A DNA stretch of 64,000 nt from Agrobacterium tumefaciens (GTDB lineage Bacteria > Pseudomonadota > Alphaproteobacteria > Rhizobiales > Rhizobiaceae). Of this stretch, positions 15,674-25,402 are shown in pieces. A model generated the notes under the pieces. That model had not been told where the DNA came from. It saw only the letters and a list, made by a program, of their open reading frames with translations, and searched no databases. The number at the start of each line of letters is the position of its first letter. The stretch's first letter is position 1. A program made the position numbers and the translations under genes. Location: positions 50,887 to 114,886 of the forward strand of contig NZ_WJOK01000018.1 in assembly GCF_009649785.1 (NCBI RefSeq), in the 5' to 3' direction.

Positions 15674-18445
15674 TTGGAAATCCCGTTTCTCATCCTCGCC
15701 GTCATCGCAGCCTTCATCTATACGCTGGTCGCAAGCATCCGCAATTCAAGCCGCATCAAGTCGCTGGAGCGTGAGGTTAACGGCCTGAAGCGGCTGATGG
15801 CCACCGGGGCGGCCTCTCCTCTTGCCGCACAGACGGAGGCGGATGCAGCCGCGGAAAACCCGGATTTCAGGGCGGAAGAAGAAGATCGGGCTTTGCCGGA
15901 AGACGAGTTCGTCGAAACGGAATATCCGTCCGAAACCGAAGTGGCCGCGGCCATGGCGCCGGCGGAGAACCTTGCCAGCGCGGAAGAGACAAGTGCGCTT
16001 TCCACTGAGGCCGCATCCGCGTCAGCCCCGAAGGAAAGCTTCGAAAGTCTGCTGGGCGCACGCTGGGCAGTGTGGGCAGGTGGGCTGGCGCTGGCGCTCG
16101 GCGGCATTTTCCTGATCAAATATTCGATCGAGTCTGGGCTCCTGAGCCCGGCCGTGCGGCTTTCGCTCGCCGCCATTTTCGGCCTCGGTCTCGGTCTTGC
16201 CGGCGAGGCGATCCGCCGCAGGGCCGTACCTGGTATCGCCACCACCTATTCCAACGCCATGATACCTGGCGTGCTGACGGCAGCAGGTGCACTGACGCTG
16301 TTCGGCGTTATCTATGCCGCCTACGGCATTTACGACTACATAAGCCCCACCACCGCTTTCATCCTGCTCGGGCTTGTCGCCTTCGCCACTATTGGCCTTT
16401 CACTTCTGCACGGGCAGGCGCTCGCCGGTCTTGGCCTTTTGGGCTCTATGCTGACGCCTGCGCTGATCGCCACCGAAACGCCTGATGTATGGGCGCTGTT
16501 CATCTTCCTGACGATCTCCTGGCTCGCGACAGCAGCTGCTGCGCGCAGGCAGCGCTGGACCGTGGCTCCCTCGCTTGCCAATGCCGGTCTCGGCCTCTGG
16601 GCGCTCGGCTATATCGCCATCGCCGACACGATCAGTGCCGCACCTCCGGTCCTTGCGCTGCTCGTCATGCTGGCGGGTACGATCTTCCTCTGGCCCGGAC
16701 GCTATTTCGACGCAGCACCTGCCGAAACGGGAGAAACCGTAACTTCCGGGCGGCGCGCCGTTCGCGCCATGCGGCTTTTGCTGCGCCCGTCGCTTGCCAT
16801 CAATCTCACCGTCTCAATGGCCGTGATCCTGCCGGCATTCAGCTTTCTCGTCATCGGCGCCGGCATCGACCTTCATCCGGCCGTGATTGTCTCAGCGCTC
16901 ATCGCAGGGCTGGCTGCCCTTGGTGCTTCCCGCCGCAACGCGGTCTGGCCCGCCATTATCGCAGCACTTGGCGCGCAGGCTGCGGTCTCGGTGATGTCTC
17001 GCTCCGGGCTCGATTTCATTGGCATCATCAACGATACCTCGATTGCGCTGCCGCCGGTGCGAACCGGCTACATGGCTGAAATCGCCATGGCGCTTGGTCT
17101 TGGCGCCATTCTTTTGCTCTGCGGTTTTTCCTTCCTGAAACGCAAGGGCGCGGACGATCCGGATTTCGCCCAGCTCTGGGCGGGGATTGCAGCTCTCTTC
17201 CCGGTCTGGCTCGGAACCGCGAGCTTCGTCGAATATGGAAATCTCGGTCGTGACTGGCTGCATGCAGCCTATGGCCTCGGCCTCGGTTTCCTGCTGATCG
17301 CCGCTGCCGAATGGCTGCACCGACAAAACAACGAGGCCTATCGCAAGCCGCTCAACATCCTCGTGCTCGGCTCCTTTGCCGCATTCGCGCTAAGCCTGCA
17401 CACGCTGACTGAGGGGCTTACGACAACCATACTGCTTTCCGTCATCGGTTTCGGTTATGTGCTGGCAACCCGACAGCGCAACTGGGATGTGCTGCCCTGG
17501 GTCATGGCGATTGCAAGCGTCGCCGTTCTCGGCCGCATCGCTTGGGAGCCGACCATCGTCGGGCCGCAAAATCTTGGGCTCACGCCGGTCTTCAACGCGC
17601 TTCTGCCGGGTTACGGCATTCCGGCGCTGCTAGCTATCGTCTCCGCCTGGATGCTGCGCGACTGGCCGGGCTTCCGGGCAAAGAACTTCCTGCAGGCCAT
17701 CGCCAGCCTGATGGGCCTGCTGGCGGTCGCAATCCTCATCCGCCATGCGATGAATGGCGGCACACTGGACGAAAGCGTGCCGACGCTTGGCGAACAGTCG
17801 ATCTATACGCTGCTGACCATCGGTTTTTCAGGCGTACTGATGACGCTCGATTTGAAGAGCCCCAGCCCCGTGTTCCGTTACGGCTCGATGATTGCAGGCG
17901 TTATCGCCGTCATCAACGTGCTGGTGATGCATTTCTTCACGCTGAACCCCTATTTCACCGGCGAAAATACCGGCCGCATCCCGTTCCTCAACCTGCTGCT
18001 GATCGGTTACCTGCTGCCGGCGCTTGCCTATGGCGGCCTTGCCTACTACGCACGCGGCAAGCGGCCTGCAGCCTATGTCAGCCTGCTGGCCGTGGCGGGT
18101 GCCGCACTCGGCTTTGCCTGGGCCACGCTTTCGGTCCGCCGTTTCTGGCAGGGTGAAAACATTGCCAACTGGAAAGGCTTCCTGCAGGGCGAGACCTACA
18201 GCTACTCGGTGGTCTGGCTGTTGATCGGCGTATTGCTGCTCATCGTCGGTTCGCGCTTCAATGCCCGCAGTCTGCGTCTGGCATCCGCCGCCTTCGTGCT
18301 GATCTCCGTCGCCAAGGCATTCCTGATCGACATGAGCAATCTTGAGGGCGTGCTGCGGGCGCTGTCCTTCATCGGGCTTGGCGCCGTGCTGATCGGCATC
18401 GGTCTGTTCTATCAGAAAATCCTCACCCGGCAGCCGAAGACATGA
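15674..18445 (+). CDS. DUF2339 multi-pass membrane protein, 923 residues
   Basis: Very hydrophobic protein of the DUF2339 family. One membrane helix at the N-terminus is followed by a basic/coiled stretch and an acidic Glu/Ala-rich linker (about 50-125). The marker FESLLGARWAVWAGGLALALGG comes next (about 126-148), then more than twenty hydrophobic segments to the end. Function unknown; the family is a predicted inner-membrane protein. Start TTG at 15674 with GGAGAG at 15663-15668. It overlaps the next gene by ATGA. Confidence 0.88.
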   Translation: MEIPFLILAVIAAFIYTLVASIRNSSRIKSLEREVNGLKRLMATGAASPLAAQTEADAAAENPDFRAEEEDRALPEDEFVETEYPSETEVAAAMAPAENLASAEETSALSTEAASASAPKESFESLLGARWAVWAGGLALALGGIFLIKYSIESGLLSPAVRLSLAAIFGLGLGLAGEAIRRRAVPGIATTYSNAMIPGVLTAAGALTLFGVIYAAYGIYDYISPTTAFILLGLVAFATIGLSLLHGQALAGLGLLGSMLTPALIATETPDVWALFIFLTISWLATAAAARRQRWTVAPSLANAGLGLWALGYIAIADTISAAPPVLALLVMLAGTIFLWPGRYFDAAPAETGETVTSGRRAVRAMRLLLRPSLAINLTVSMAVILPAFSFLVIGAGIDLHPAVIVSALIAGLAALGASRRNAVWPAIIAALGAQAAVSVMSRSGLDFIGIINDTSIALPPVRTGYMAEIAMALGLGAILLLCGFSFLKRKGADDPDFAQLWAGIAALFPVWLGTASFVEYGNLGRDWLHAAYGLGLGFLLIAAAEWLHRQNNEAYRKPLNILVLGSFAAFALSLHTLTEGLTTTILLSVIGFGYVLATRQRNWDVLPWVMAIASVAVLGRIAWEPTIVGPQNLGLTPVFNALLPGYGIPALLAIVSAWMLRDWPGFRAKNFLQAIASLMGLLAVAILIRHAMNGGTLDESVPTLGEQSIYTLLTIGFSGVLMTLDLKSPSPVFRYGSMIAGVIAVINVLVMHFFTLNPYFTGENTGRIPFLNLLLIGYLLPALAYGGLAYYARGKRPAAYVSLLAVAGAALGFAWATLSVRRFWQGENIANWKGFLQGETYSYSVVWLLIGVLLLIVGSRFNARSLRLASAAFVLISVAKAFLIDMSNLEGVLRALSFIGLGAVLIGIGLFYQKILTRQPKT

Positions 18446-19086
18446 TCCCGGCTGAGGCTTTTGCGCCCTATGCGGCGCTTGCGCAGGACCTTATCCCGCA
18501 TGCCGCCGATGCGGGCGACGGCTCGCACGATCTTGCCCATATCCACCGCGTCTTCCGCAACGCCATGCGCATCCATGCGGGCGAAGGCGGCGATGGCACG
18601 GTGCTTGCGGCCAGCGTGCTTTTGCATGATTGCGTGGCGGTGGAGAAGAACTCGCCGCTTCGCGCGCAGGCCTCACGCCTTGCGGCGGAAAAAGCCTCCG
18701 GCATTCTGGCCGGGCTTGGCTGGCGTCAGGCCGATATTGACGCCGCCGCGCATGCCATCACCACACATAGTTTTTCCGCCAATATCGAGCCGCAGACGCT
18801 GGAGGCAAAGATCCTTCAGGATGCCGACCGGCTGGACGCCATCGGCATGGTGGGTGCTGCGCGTTGCTTTTATATTGCCGGGCGCATGGGTTCGGCGCTC
18901 TACGACCCGGCCGATCCACTGGCAAAGGACCGTCCGCTTGATGATCGCGCCTTCGCCATCGACCATTTCGAAACCAAGCTGTTCAAGCTTGCGGATGGTT
19001 TCCGCACCGAAACCGGGCGAGAACTGGCAAAGGACCGCCATGAGCGGCTGAAACAGGTGCTGGACCTGTTTCTCGACGAAATCTGA
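18442..19086 (+). CDS. HD-domain phosphohydrolase (YedJ/YpgQ-like)
   Basis: 214 residues. HD motif residues visible: H33 in DLAHIHRV, H62-D63 in LLHDCV, and the later Asp in LQDADRLDAIG, a pattern of the small soluble HD family. Its ATG overlaps the DUF2339 stop, so the two are coupled; the MOSC gene follows 10 bases later. Substrate unknown; family members hydrolyse nucleotides or related phosphate esters. Confidence 0.87.
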   Translation: MIPAEAFAPYAALAQDLIPHAADAGDGSHDLAHIHRVFRNAMRIHAGEGGDGTVLAASVLLHDCVAVEKNSPLRAQASRLAAEKASGILAGLGWRQADIDAAAHAITTHSFSANIEPQTLEAKILQDADRLDAIGMVGAARCFYIAGRMGSALYDPADPLAKDRPLDDRAFAIDHFETKLFKLADGFRTETGRELAKDRHERLKQVLDLFLDEI

Positions 19087-19096
19087 GGAGACCTGA

Positions 19097-19939
19097 ATGC
19101 GTGTGACCGAACTCAACATCTACCCTCTGAAAAGCGCGCGCGGCATTGTCCTCTCGAAAAGCGATGTTTCGGCGGAAGGCCTGCCCGGCGACCGGCGCGC
19201 CATGCTGACCGACCCTTCGGGCCACTTCATCACCCAGCGCGAATTGCCTGATATTGCCACGGTTCTGGCACAGCACGCGGATGGCGGCATGGTGCTTTCG
19301 CGGGAAGCAGGTGGCGAGATTTTCGCCAGGCCTTCCGGGCAGCGCATGGATGTGGCGGTGTGGAAATCGATCGTCAGCGCCAATATCGCCGATAGCGAAA
19401 CCAACGACACATTGTCTGAGTGGCTTGGGCGCGAGGTGAAGCTGGTGTTCTTCGACGACATCGCAAAACGCATCGCGAGCCTTGAATGGACCGGCAACGA
19501 AACGCCCGTCACCTTTGCGGACGGTTACCAGATACTCGTCACCACCACCGCTTCACTTGCAGCCCTTAACGACAATATGCGTGCAAATGGCGAGGACGCC
19601 GTTGGCATGGAGCGGTTCCGGCCCAATATCGTGCTGGAAACGGACGAGCCGTGGGCGGAGGATCGCTGGGCGGCGATCGAGATTGGCGGCATCCGTTTCG
19701 ACCTCGTCAAGCCCTGCGCCCGCTGCATCATGACGACACAGGACCAGATAACCGGCTCTCGCGATGTACCCTCCCCCATGAAGGCCATGGGCCGCATCCG
19801 CATGTCCGGCGACCGGCGCGTGCCCGGCCCGCTCTTCGGCTGGAATGTCACGCCGCGCGGCGAAGGCAGGCTAGCTGTTGGCGATGTGGCAAAGGTAGTC
19901 GAGGAACGGCCGGACGGCTGGGCGATCAAGAGGCGTTAA
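19097..19939 (+). CDS. MOSC-domain protein (YcbX-like), molybdenum cofactor sulfurtransferase family
   Basis: 280 residues: N-terminal MOSC beta-barrel (VTELNIYPLKSARGI ... GLPGDRRAMLTD) and the MOSC domain with RFRPNIVLE and the CARCIMTTQDQ Cys pair. YcbX-type proteins act with the molybdenum cofactor to reduce N-hydroxylated compounds; there is no ferredoxin domain here, unlike E. coli YcbX. GAGGAGACCTG precedes the ATG. Third gene of the run starting at 15674. Confidence 0.88.
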   Translation: MRVTELNIYPLKSARGIVLSKSDVSAEGLPGDRRAMLTDPSGHFITQRELPDIATVLAQHADGGMVLSREAGGEIFARPSGQRMDVAVWKSIVSANIADSETNDTLSEWLGREVKLVFFDDIAKRIASLEWTGNETPVTFADGYQILVTTTASLAALNDNMRANGEDAVGMERFRPNIVLETDEPWAEDRWAAIEIGGIRFDLVKPCARCIMTTQDQITGSRDVPSPMKAMGRIRMSGDRRVPGPLFGWNVTPRGEGRLAVGDVAKVVEERPDGWAIKRR

Positions 19940-19970
19940 GCTGCCGGGCGATGCATCTCACGATCTCGTA

Positions 19971-20705
19971 TCAAGGCTTGTTCGCACCGACGATCAGGAA
20001 AATCGGACGGCGGTCTTCTTGTTTCATCTCCGGCCGCTCCGCCAGCAGGGCGGGATCGGGCCTCGGTTCCGCGAGCCGCGTGATCGCAAAGCCTGAAGTC
20101 AGCAGGGCGTTGAGAATGCCTGACACCGTGCGGTGATATTTGACGACATCATCCGCCATCCAGTTGGAATGGCGCACGCCCTCGTTCTGATAGTTATCGA
20201 GCGGCCAGTGCAGTATTTCGCCATCTTCGCCGTAGAACCAGTCCTGTTTGTCCAGCGCCGTGAACACGGGATGCTCGATGGAAAAGACAAAGTCGCCGCC
20301 GGATTTCAACACGGAGAAAACTCTCGCGAATGCCGCATCGAGGTCGCGGACGTAGTGCAGAGCGAGTGAGCTCAGTACCAGATCGAAGCTTTCCGGCGCA
20401 AAATCGATGTCCTCGATCGCGGCGCGGCGATATTCGATGCCGGGGCCGCCGTTTATCTCGGCGGCGCGGCGCAGCATATTTTCCGACAAATCGACCCCGA
20501 CGACATGCGCCGCGCCCTGCTCTACGGCGTGGCGGCAATGCCAGCCAAAACCGCAACCGAGATCAAGAACTGTCTTGTCTTTCAGCGCTGGCAACATGGC
20601 GCGCAGCTCATGCCATTCGCCCGCCTGACGCAGTCCCTCCAGAGAGCGTGGCATGGCGCTGTAGCGCTCGAAAAACTGCGGGTCGTCGTAAATATTCTGC
20701 TTCAT
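19971..20705 (-). CDS. Class I SAM-dependent methyltransferase
   Basis: 244 residues. Motif I VLDLGCGFGWHCRHA at about residues 46-60, an acidic end of strand 2 (VVGVDLSENML), motif II-like AIEDIDFAPESFDLVLSSLALHYV and motif III KSGGDFVFSIEHP. This resembles ubiquinone/menaquinone-type small-molecule methyltransferases. Convergent with the MOSC gene; substrate unknown. Confidence 0.9.
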   Translation of the reverse strand: MKQNIYDDPQFFERYSAMPRSLEGLRQAGEWHELRAMLPALKDKTVLDLGCGFGWHCRHAVEQGAAHVVGVDLSENMLRRAAEINGGPGIEYRRAAIEDIDFAPESFDLVLSSLALHYVRDLDAAFARVFSVLKSGGDFVFSIEHPVFTALDKQDWFYGEDGEILHWPLDNYQNEGVRHSNWMADDVVKYHRTVSGILNALLTSGFAITRLAEPRPDPALLAERPEMKQEDRRPIFLIVGANKP

Positions 20706-20881
20706 CGTTGCCTCACCTTGCCCGATGGCATTTCACCTGAGTGTCTCATCAATCGCACGAATAGTGCCGTCAAGAAAAGTTGCTAGTGGGGCAGCCTTGC
20801 AAAAGATAATATTCCTCTCATCAAAGGGGAATTTTGCGGCACAGCGTCCCACGAGGCGAGGCGCTGCATCGGGAGAGTTTC

Positions 20882-22096
20882 ATGTCGCAAGCCACACGCC
20901 AAACCATGCCCTGGGCGATCATCGTCGCCGGGTCGCTGATCGCGGTCATGACCTTCGGGCCACGCTCGGCGATGGGCTTTTTCCAGCTACCCATGCTGGC
21001 CGATACCGGCTGGGACCGCTCCACCTTCGGACTTGCCATGGCGTTGCAGAACCTGTTCTGGGGTCTAGGCCAGCCATTCTTCGGCGCCATCGCCGATAAA
21101 TTCGGCACCGGCCGTGTGCTCGTGCTTTCCGGCTTTCTCTATGCGGCTGGCCTCATCTGCATGTCCTTCGGCACTTCGCCCTTCTGGCTGCATTTCGGTG
21201 GTGGCGTGCTTGTCGGGCTTGGCATTGCAGCTGGTTCGTTCAGCGTCATTCTTTCGGCCTTCGCGCGGCATGTTACGCCGCAGCAACGCTCGCTTGCCTT
21301 CGGCATTGGCACCGCGGCGGGATCGGCGGGCATGTTCCTGTTTGCGCCAATCAGCCAGGGCCTGATTTCCACCTATGGCTGGTCGGACAGTCTCGTCTGG
21401 CTTGCCGTGATGATGATGCTGGTGCCACTGCTGGCCTATCCGATGCGTGGCAATTCCTCGTCCGGCAGCCAGTCACAGACGCAATTCAAGCAGACGGCAG
21501 GCGAGGCGCTAAGAGAAGCGCTGGGCCACAAGAGCTATCTGCTTTTGACCACCGGCTTTTTCGTCTGCGGTTTTCAGGTGGCCTTCATCACCGCGCATTT
21601 TCCGGCCTATCTCGGCGATATCGGCATCGAACCCCGCTATGCGGTCATCGCCATGGCGCTGATCGGCTTCTTTAACATCATCGGATCGCTGGCCGCCGGC
21701 GTCATTGCCCAGCGTTACTCGAAACCCTATCTGCTGGCCTATATCTATATCGCCCGCTCAATCGCCGTCACGGCTTTCCTGCTTCTGCCGCAAACGCCGC
21801 TTTCGGTCATCATCTTCGCGGCCGTGATGGGCATCCTGTGGCTTTCCACCGTGCCGCCAACCAATGCGCTGGTGGCGATCATGTTCGGCACGCGCCATCT
21901 CGGCATGCTGGGTGGCGTCGTATTCCTGTCGCATCAGATCGGCTCGTTCCTCGGTGTCTGGCTCGGCGGCTTCCTTTACGACAAGCTCGGCTCCTACGAT
22001 CTCGTCTGGTGGCTCGGCGTCGGCATGGGTATTTTTGCGGCCATCGTGCATTGGCCTATTCAGGAACGACCGGCACCTCGGCCAGCAATGGCCTGA
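20882..22096 (+). CDS. MFS transporter (monocarboxylate/oxalate-formate-type)
   Basis: 404-residue twelve-helix major facilitator protein. The start at 20882 (MSQATRQTMPWAIIVAG) has GGGAGAG just upstream; the longer frame from 20834 lacks this. Features are GPRSAMGFFQLPMLADTGWDRSTFGLAMA in outline, the loop 2 motif GAIADKFGTGRVL, and a central hydrophilic loop near residues 195-215. These resemble the oxalate/formate or monocarboxylate antiporter subfamily. It ends two bases before the convergent recO stop. Confidence 0.87.
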   Translation: MSQATRQTMPWAIIVAGSLIAVMTFGPRSAMGFFQLPMLADTGWDRSTFGLAMALQNLFWGLGQPFFGAIADKFGTGRVLVLSGFLYAAGLICMSFGTSPFWLHFGGGVLVGLGIAAGSFSVILSAFARHVTPQQRSLAFGIGTAAGSAGMFLFAPISQGLISTYGWSDSLVWLAVMMMLVPLLAYPMRGNSSSGSQSQTQFKQTAGEALREALGHKSYLLLTTGFFVCGFQVAFITAHFPAYLGDIGIEPRYAVIAMALIGFFNIIGSLAAGVIAQRYSKPYLLAYIYIARSIAVTAFLLLPQTPLSVIIFAAVMGILWLSTVPPTNALVAIMFGTRHLGMLGGVVFLSHQIGSFLGVWLGGFLYDKLGSYDLVWWLGVGMGIFAAIVHWPIQERPAPRPAMA

Positions 22097-22098
22097 GG

Positions 22099-22863
22099 CT
22101 ATACCGCCTTATCGAGCGCAGGCAGCATCGCCTTGCGCTCCAGTGCCTTCAACGCCGCCTGCACGAAACCGTCGCGGGCGGCGTTTTCATTGAGGCCGCG
22201 CGGATCATAGACATGCCGGTGGAGAAAATGGCCGGTCAGGCGAAAGGCTGCCGCGAGGCTGTCGCGATCGGCGGCCTTCGACTGACCTTCGCTCAGGAAA
22301 GCGGGAAGCGAAAGCATACGCGCCGCATAGGGCGCCCCCGCCGTACTACAGACCGCCCTGCCCGTTTTGGGCGATACATAGATGAGATCGGTGCGCAGGC
22401 CCGTTGCCGCGCATTCCGTGAGATCGAGACCGAAACCAAGATCGTTCAGCACCGCCAGCTCGAAACGAACGAACAATTCGCCAGCATCGACCGGATCATG
22501 GAGATTGTCGAGAATGACGTCGAGCGCCTGATAGAGATGCGGATGCGGGTCACGCTCCGGCAAAAGGCGCAGCAACGCGCCCATGGCCTGCACACCATAC
22601 ACCGCGGTTGCCGTTTCCATCAGTTGCGCCGCCCGCAACTGCAAAGGCTCAATGCGGAATTCGCCGAGATGGTCGTCAAGCCGCGCCCGCCAGATCACAT
22701 CCACCCGGTTTCCCGCCTGCAGCACCGGCTGCATGCTGCGGGAGCGCCCGCCGCGCACCATCCCCAGATGGCGGCCGCGCAAACGGGTCATCACCTCGGC
22801 GATGACGCTGGTCTCGCCATGACGCTTTACGCCGAGAATGATTGCCTCGTCCTGCCACTGCAT
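22099..22863 (-). CDS. recO: DNA repair protein RecO
   Basis: 254 residues. N-terminal OB fold ([36 protein letters not shown]) and helical C-terminal domain. RecO anneals strands and loads RecA on SSB-coated DNA with RecR. The family's zinc Cys cluster is reduced to one visible Cys here (LTECAATG), as in other alphaproteobacteria. Usually near era in this group; here 1.5 kb away with two regulators between. Confidence 0.92.
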   Translation of the reverse strand: MQWQDEAIILGVKRHGETSVIAEVMTRLRGRHLGMVRGGRSRSMQPVLQAGNRVDVIWRARLDDHLGEFRIEPLQLRAAQLMETATAVYGVQAMGALLRLLPERDPHPHLYQALDVILDNLHDPVDAGELFVRFELAVLNDLGFGLDLTECAATGLRTDLIYVSPKTGRAVCSTAGAPYAARMLSLPAFLSEGQSKAADRDSLAAAFRLTGHFLHRHVYDPRGLNENAARDGFVQAALKALERKAMLPALDKAV

Positions 22864-22919
22864 GAAATCTGTCCGAATTCCGATTCAAGCCCGATCATAA
22901 CCGATCTGACGGCGAAACG

Positions 22920-23297
22920 TTATTCTTTTACGGTGTCACGCGCCGCAGCAACGAGCGTTGTCACGAAATCGGCGATTTCGTTTTCACCGAAAGGCTTGCC
23001 CAGCAAGGGCGCATGCACGAGATCGTCGGGAAAACCACTCGTGTCGCCATAACCGCTGACGAAACCGAAGGGAATTCCGTGATCGCGCAGGTGGCGGGCA
23101 AAATCGTAACTCTTGCCGTCGGAAAGGCTGACGTCGAGAAGCACGCAATCGGCGCCATCCCGCCCTAATGCGTCCTGTGCCTGCGCAAGTGTCGTCGCAA
23201 TCGTGATGGTTTCAACGCCGATGGACTGGAGAACCGCCTCGACGTCAAGCGCCACCAGATATTCATCTTCAACGATGATGCAGCGTTGTGGCACCAT
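22920..23297 (-). CDS. Single-domain response regulator
   Basis: 125-residue stand-alone receiver: acidic pocket E10-D11, phosphoacceptor D55 in CVLLDVSLSDG, Ser81 at the switch position and K101-P102. There is no output domain, so it works by protein contact or as a phosphate sink. The start is placed at 23297 (MVPQRCIIVED), with AAAGAAGAAG before it. An ATG at 23372 would add 25 residues. It lies downstream of the Crp/Fnr gene but no histidine kinase is adjacent. The LLGKPF ending resembles receivers paired with HWE-type kinases. Confidence 0.87.
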   Translation of the reverse strand: MVPQRCIIVEDEYLVALDVEAVLQSIGVETITIATTLAQAQDALGRDGADCVLLDVSLSDGKSYDFARHLRDHGIPFGFVSGYGDTSGFPDDLVHAPLLGKPFGENEIADFVTTLVAAARDTVKE

Positions 23298-23433
23298 GTT
23301 TCTTCTTCTTTCAACGTGAAGGGAACCAGACGGATTTGCGCCGCTGTCGCCAATGTGATTTTCAAGCGCCATGTCGACAGAGTTCGCAAATTACGGACCC
23401 AACGTCATTTAAAAAAGACATGTCGAAAAAAGA

Positions 23434-24186
23434 TCAGATGAAGGGTCTTGGCCGCTTTTCATCGTTTTGCCAACCGGCAACATGGCTCAGTCCGGCATCG
23501 TCCAGCACCAGACAGCCCTTGTCCGTCCAGCGAATCAGACCGCGATCGACAAGCTTTCTCAAGGTCTTGTTGGTGTGGACGATGGAGAGGCCGAGCGTAT
23601 CGGCAACGTGCTGCTGGGTCACCGGGATCGGCGTTTCGCCTTGCACGAGATTAACCGCCTTTGCCTTGCTGTAAAGGAACGCGATGAGATACGCGGCACG
23701 CTCGATCGCGGTGCGCCGGCCGATGCTGAGCAAGTGGTTGTCGAGCATGCGCTCCTCGCTTGCTGCAATCCACGTCAGGTCATAGGCAAGGGTCGGATGA
23801 TCGGTGAAGAGGTTGTTGAGTCGCGAGCGCTCGAAGACACACAGTGTCACCGGCGACAGCGCCTCCACCGAATGCTGCATTTCCCCCATGACCGTGCCCT
23901 GCAGGCCAACGAGATCGCCTGGCATGACATAATTGAGGATCTGCCGCCTGCCGTCTTCCAGTGTTTTATAACGGAAAGCCCAGCCTTGAAGGACAGTGTA
24001 GAGATGGGCGCTGTGCGACCCTTCCATCAAAATGACGGAACCGCTTTCGACCGCCAGTTCCCCTGTCTTGAAACGGGAGACGAAATCCAGTTCGGAAGAG
24101 GAAAAGTCCCTGAAATGCGGCAGGTCGCGCAAGGGACAGTGCTGACACGGGGTGGTGGAAATTCCGTTCGGTTTTTTTGGCGACAT
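23434..24186 (-). CDS. Crp/Fnr family transcription regulator
   Basis: 250 residues. N-terminal CQHCPLRDL, then a cyclic-nucleotide-like beta roll (GSVILMEGSHSAHLYTVLQGWAF, MPGDLVGLQG), a long dimer helix and a winged helix with recognition segment VTQQHVADTLGLSIVHTNKTLR (about 189-210). Only the first two Cys of the FNR cluster motif are kept; a third nearby Cys is missing, so a 4Fe-4S oxygen sensor of E. coli type is doubtful. The gene stands alone, transcribed towards the receiver gene. Confidence 0.9.
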   Translation of the reverse strand: MSPKKPNGISTTPCQHCPLRDLPHFRDFSSSELDFVSRFKTGELAVESGSVILMEGSHSAHLYTVLQGWAFRYKTLEDGRRQILNYVMPGDLVGLQGTVMGEMQHSVEALSPVTLCVFERSRLNNLFTDHPTLAYDLTWIAASEERMLDNHLLSIGRRTAIERAAYLIAFLYSKAKAVNLVQGETPIPVTQQHVADTLGLSIVHTNKTLRKLVDRGLIRWTDKGCLVLDDAGLSHVAGWQNDEKRPRPFI

Positions 24187-24320
24187 GAATATCCATCATC
24201 GAAAAAAAGGTTGCGCCCAATCGTTTTGGAACAACCCACCCGAATGTATTCGGTTCCCGATAAAAGGTTGAAGATATTCAGAATGTTCGTTGTGTGTCGT
24301 TCCGTTTCCGGCCGGCACAT

Positions 24321-24351
24321 CCACATTCCTGTGCCTGTCACAGGAATGTGG
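24321..24351. repeat. 13-bp perfect hairpin between era and the Crp/Fnr gene
   Basis: CCACATTCCTGTG, loop CCTGT, CACAGGAATGTGG. An outer pair GGCACATC (24314-24321) / GATGTGCC (24361-24368) extends it. The core CATTCCTGTGCxTGTCACAGGAATG is the palindrome found at the ends of RIME-type elements; it may also end the era transcript. Confidence 0.6.
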
Positions 24352-24368
24352 GAGGAACCGGATGTGCC

Positions 24369-25310
24369 TTATCCCCGCGGAAATTCCAGGCCCATTTCGC
24401 GGAAACGTTCGGGGTCGTCGCCCCAGTTTTCGCGAACCTTGACGAACAGGAAGAGGTGGACCGGCTGTTCGAGGATTTCAGACAGTTCCTTGCGCGAGGC
24501 GGTGGAGATCGCCTTGATCGCGTCGCCGTTCTTGCCGAGAGCGATCTTCTTCTGGCTGTCGCGCTCGACGTAGATCACCTGCTCGATGCGCACGGAGCCG
24601 TCCTTGCGTTCTTCCCACTTCTCCGTCTCGACATGCGAGGCGTAGGGAAGCTCCTGATGCAGACGCAGGAACAGCTTTTCGCGGGTGATTTCGGCGGCGA
24701 GCTGGCGCATCGGCAGATCGGAAATCTGGTCTTCCGGATAATACCACGGACCTTCCGGCAGGGTATCGACCAGATAATCCATCAGGTCTTCGCAGCCCGA
24801 ACCGTTGGTGGCCGAAATCATGAAGGTCCGGTCGAAGGTCACGTGCTCATTGGCGGCGGCAGCTAGCTTCAGCAGATCTTCGCGCTTCACCTGGTCGATC
24901 TTGTTAAGGCAGAGGATTTTCTTCTGCGGAACATCCTTCAGCCCCTCGAGAATAGCTTCCGCGTCACCCTTCAGGCCGCGTTCGCTGTCGATCAGCAGCA
25001 GGATGAGATCCGCATCCTTCGCTCCGCCCCAGGCCGAAGTGACCATGGCGCGGTCGAGCCTGCGGCGCGGCTTGAAGATGCCGGGCGTGTCCATGAAAAC
25101 AATCTGCGCATTTTTGTGAATGGCGATGCCGCGCATCACCGCGCGCGTCGTCTGTACCTTGTGGCTGACGATCGAAACTTTCGCACCCACCAGCCTGTTG
25201 ACCAGCGTCGACTTGCCGGCATTGGTCGGGCCGATGAGGGCCACGAAGCCAGAGCGGGTCGGAAGGGCGATGTCTTCGCCGGCAACGGCGGGGTTTTCGT
25301 GATCGGTCAT
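24369..25310 (-). CDS. era: GTPase Era
   Basis: 313 residues from the start chosen at 25310 (an ATG three codons upstream at 25319 is equally open). G1 GPTNAGKST (27-35), G2-region Thr in HKVQTTRAVMRGI, G3 DTPGIF and G4 NKID. The C-terminal KH domain contains SQKKIALGKNGDAIKAI. Era binds the 3' end of 16S rRNA and helps 30S assembly. Downstream of rnc in the conserved lepB-rnc-era order. Confidence 0.95.
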   Translation of the reverse strand: MTDHENPAVAGEDIALPTRSGFVALIGPTNAGKSTLVNRLVGAKVSIVSHKVQTTRAVMRGIAIHKNAQIVFMDTPGIFKPRRRLDRAMVTSAWGGAKDADLILLLIDSERGLKGDAEAILEGLKDVPQKKILCLNKIDQVKREDLLKLAAAANEHVTFDRTFMISATNGSGCEDLMDYLVDTLPEGPWYYPEDQISDLPMRQLAAEITREKLFLRLHQELPYASHVETEKWEERKDGSVRIEQVIYVERDSQKKIALGKNGDAIKAISTASRKELSEILEQPVHLFLFVKVRENWGDDPERFREMGLEFPRG

Positions 25311-25402
25311 GATATCCATTCAAGGTCTGAGGTATTCAACATGCGGCCACAAGGCTCGCCATGCGCTCGATTTTAGCGCCACTATCTTTCGGGCGCTCAG
25401 TT

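Noticed and set aside
23434..24186. Oxygen-sensing FNR/FixK with a full iron-sulfur cluster
   Set aside because: Only CxxC of the N-terminal cluster motif is present; called a Crp/Fnr family regulator without a stated signal.
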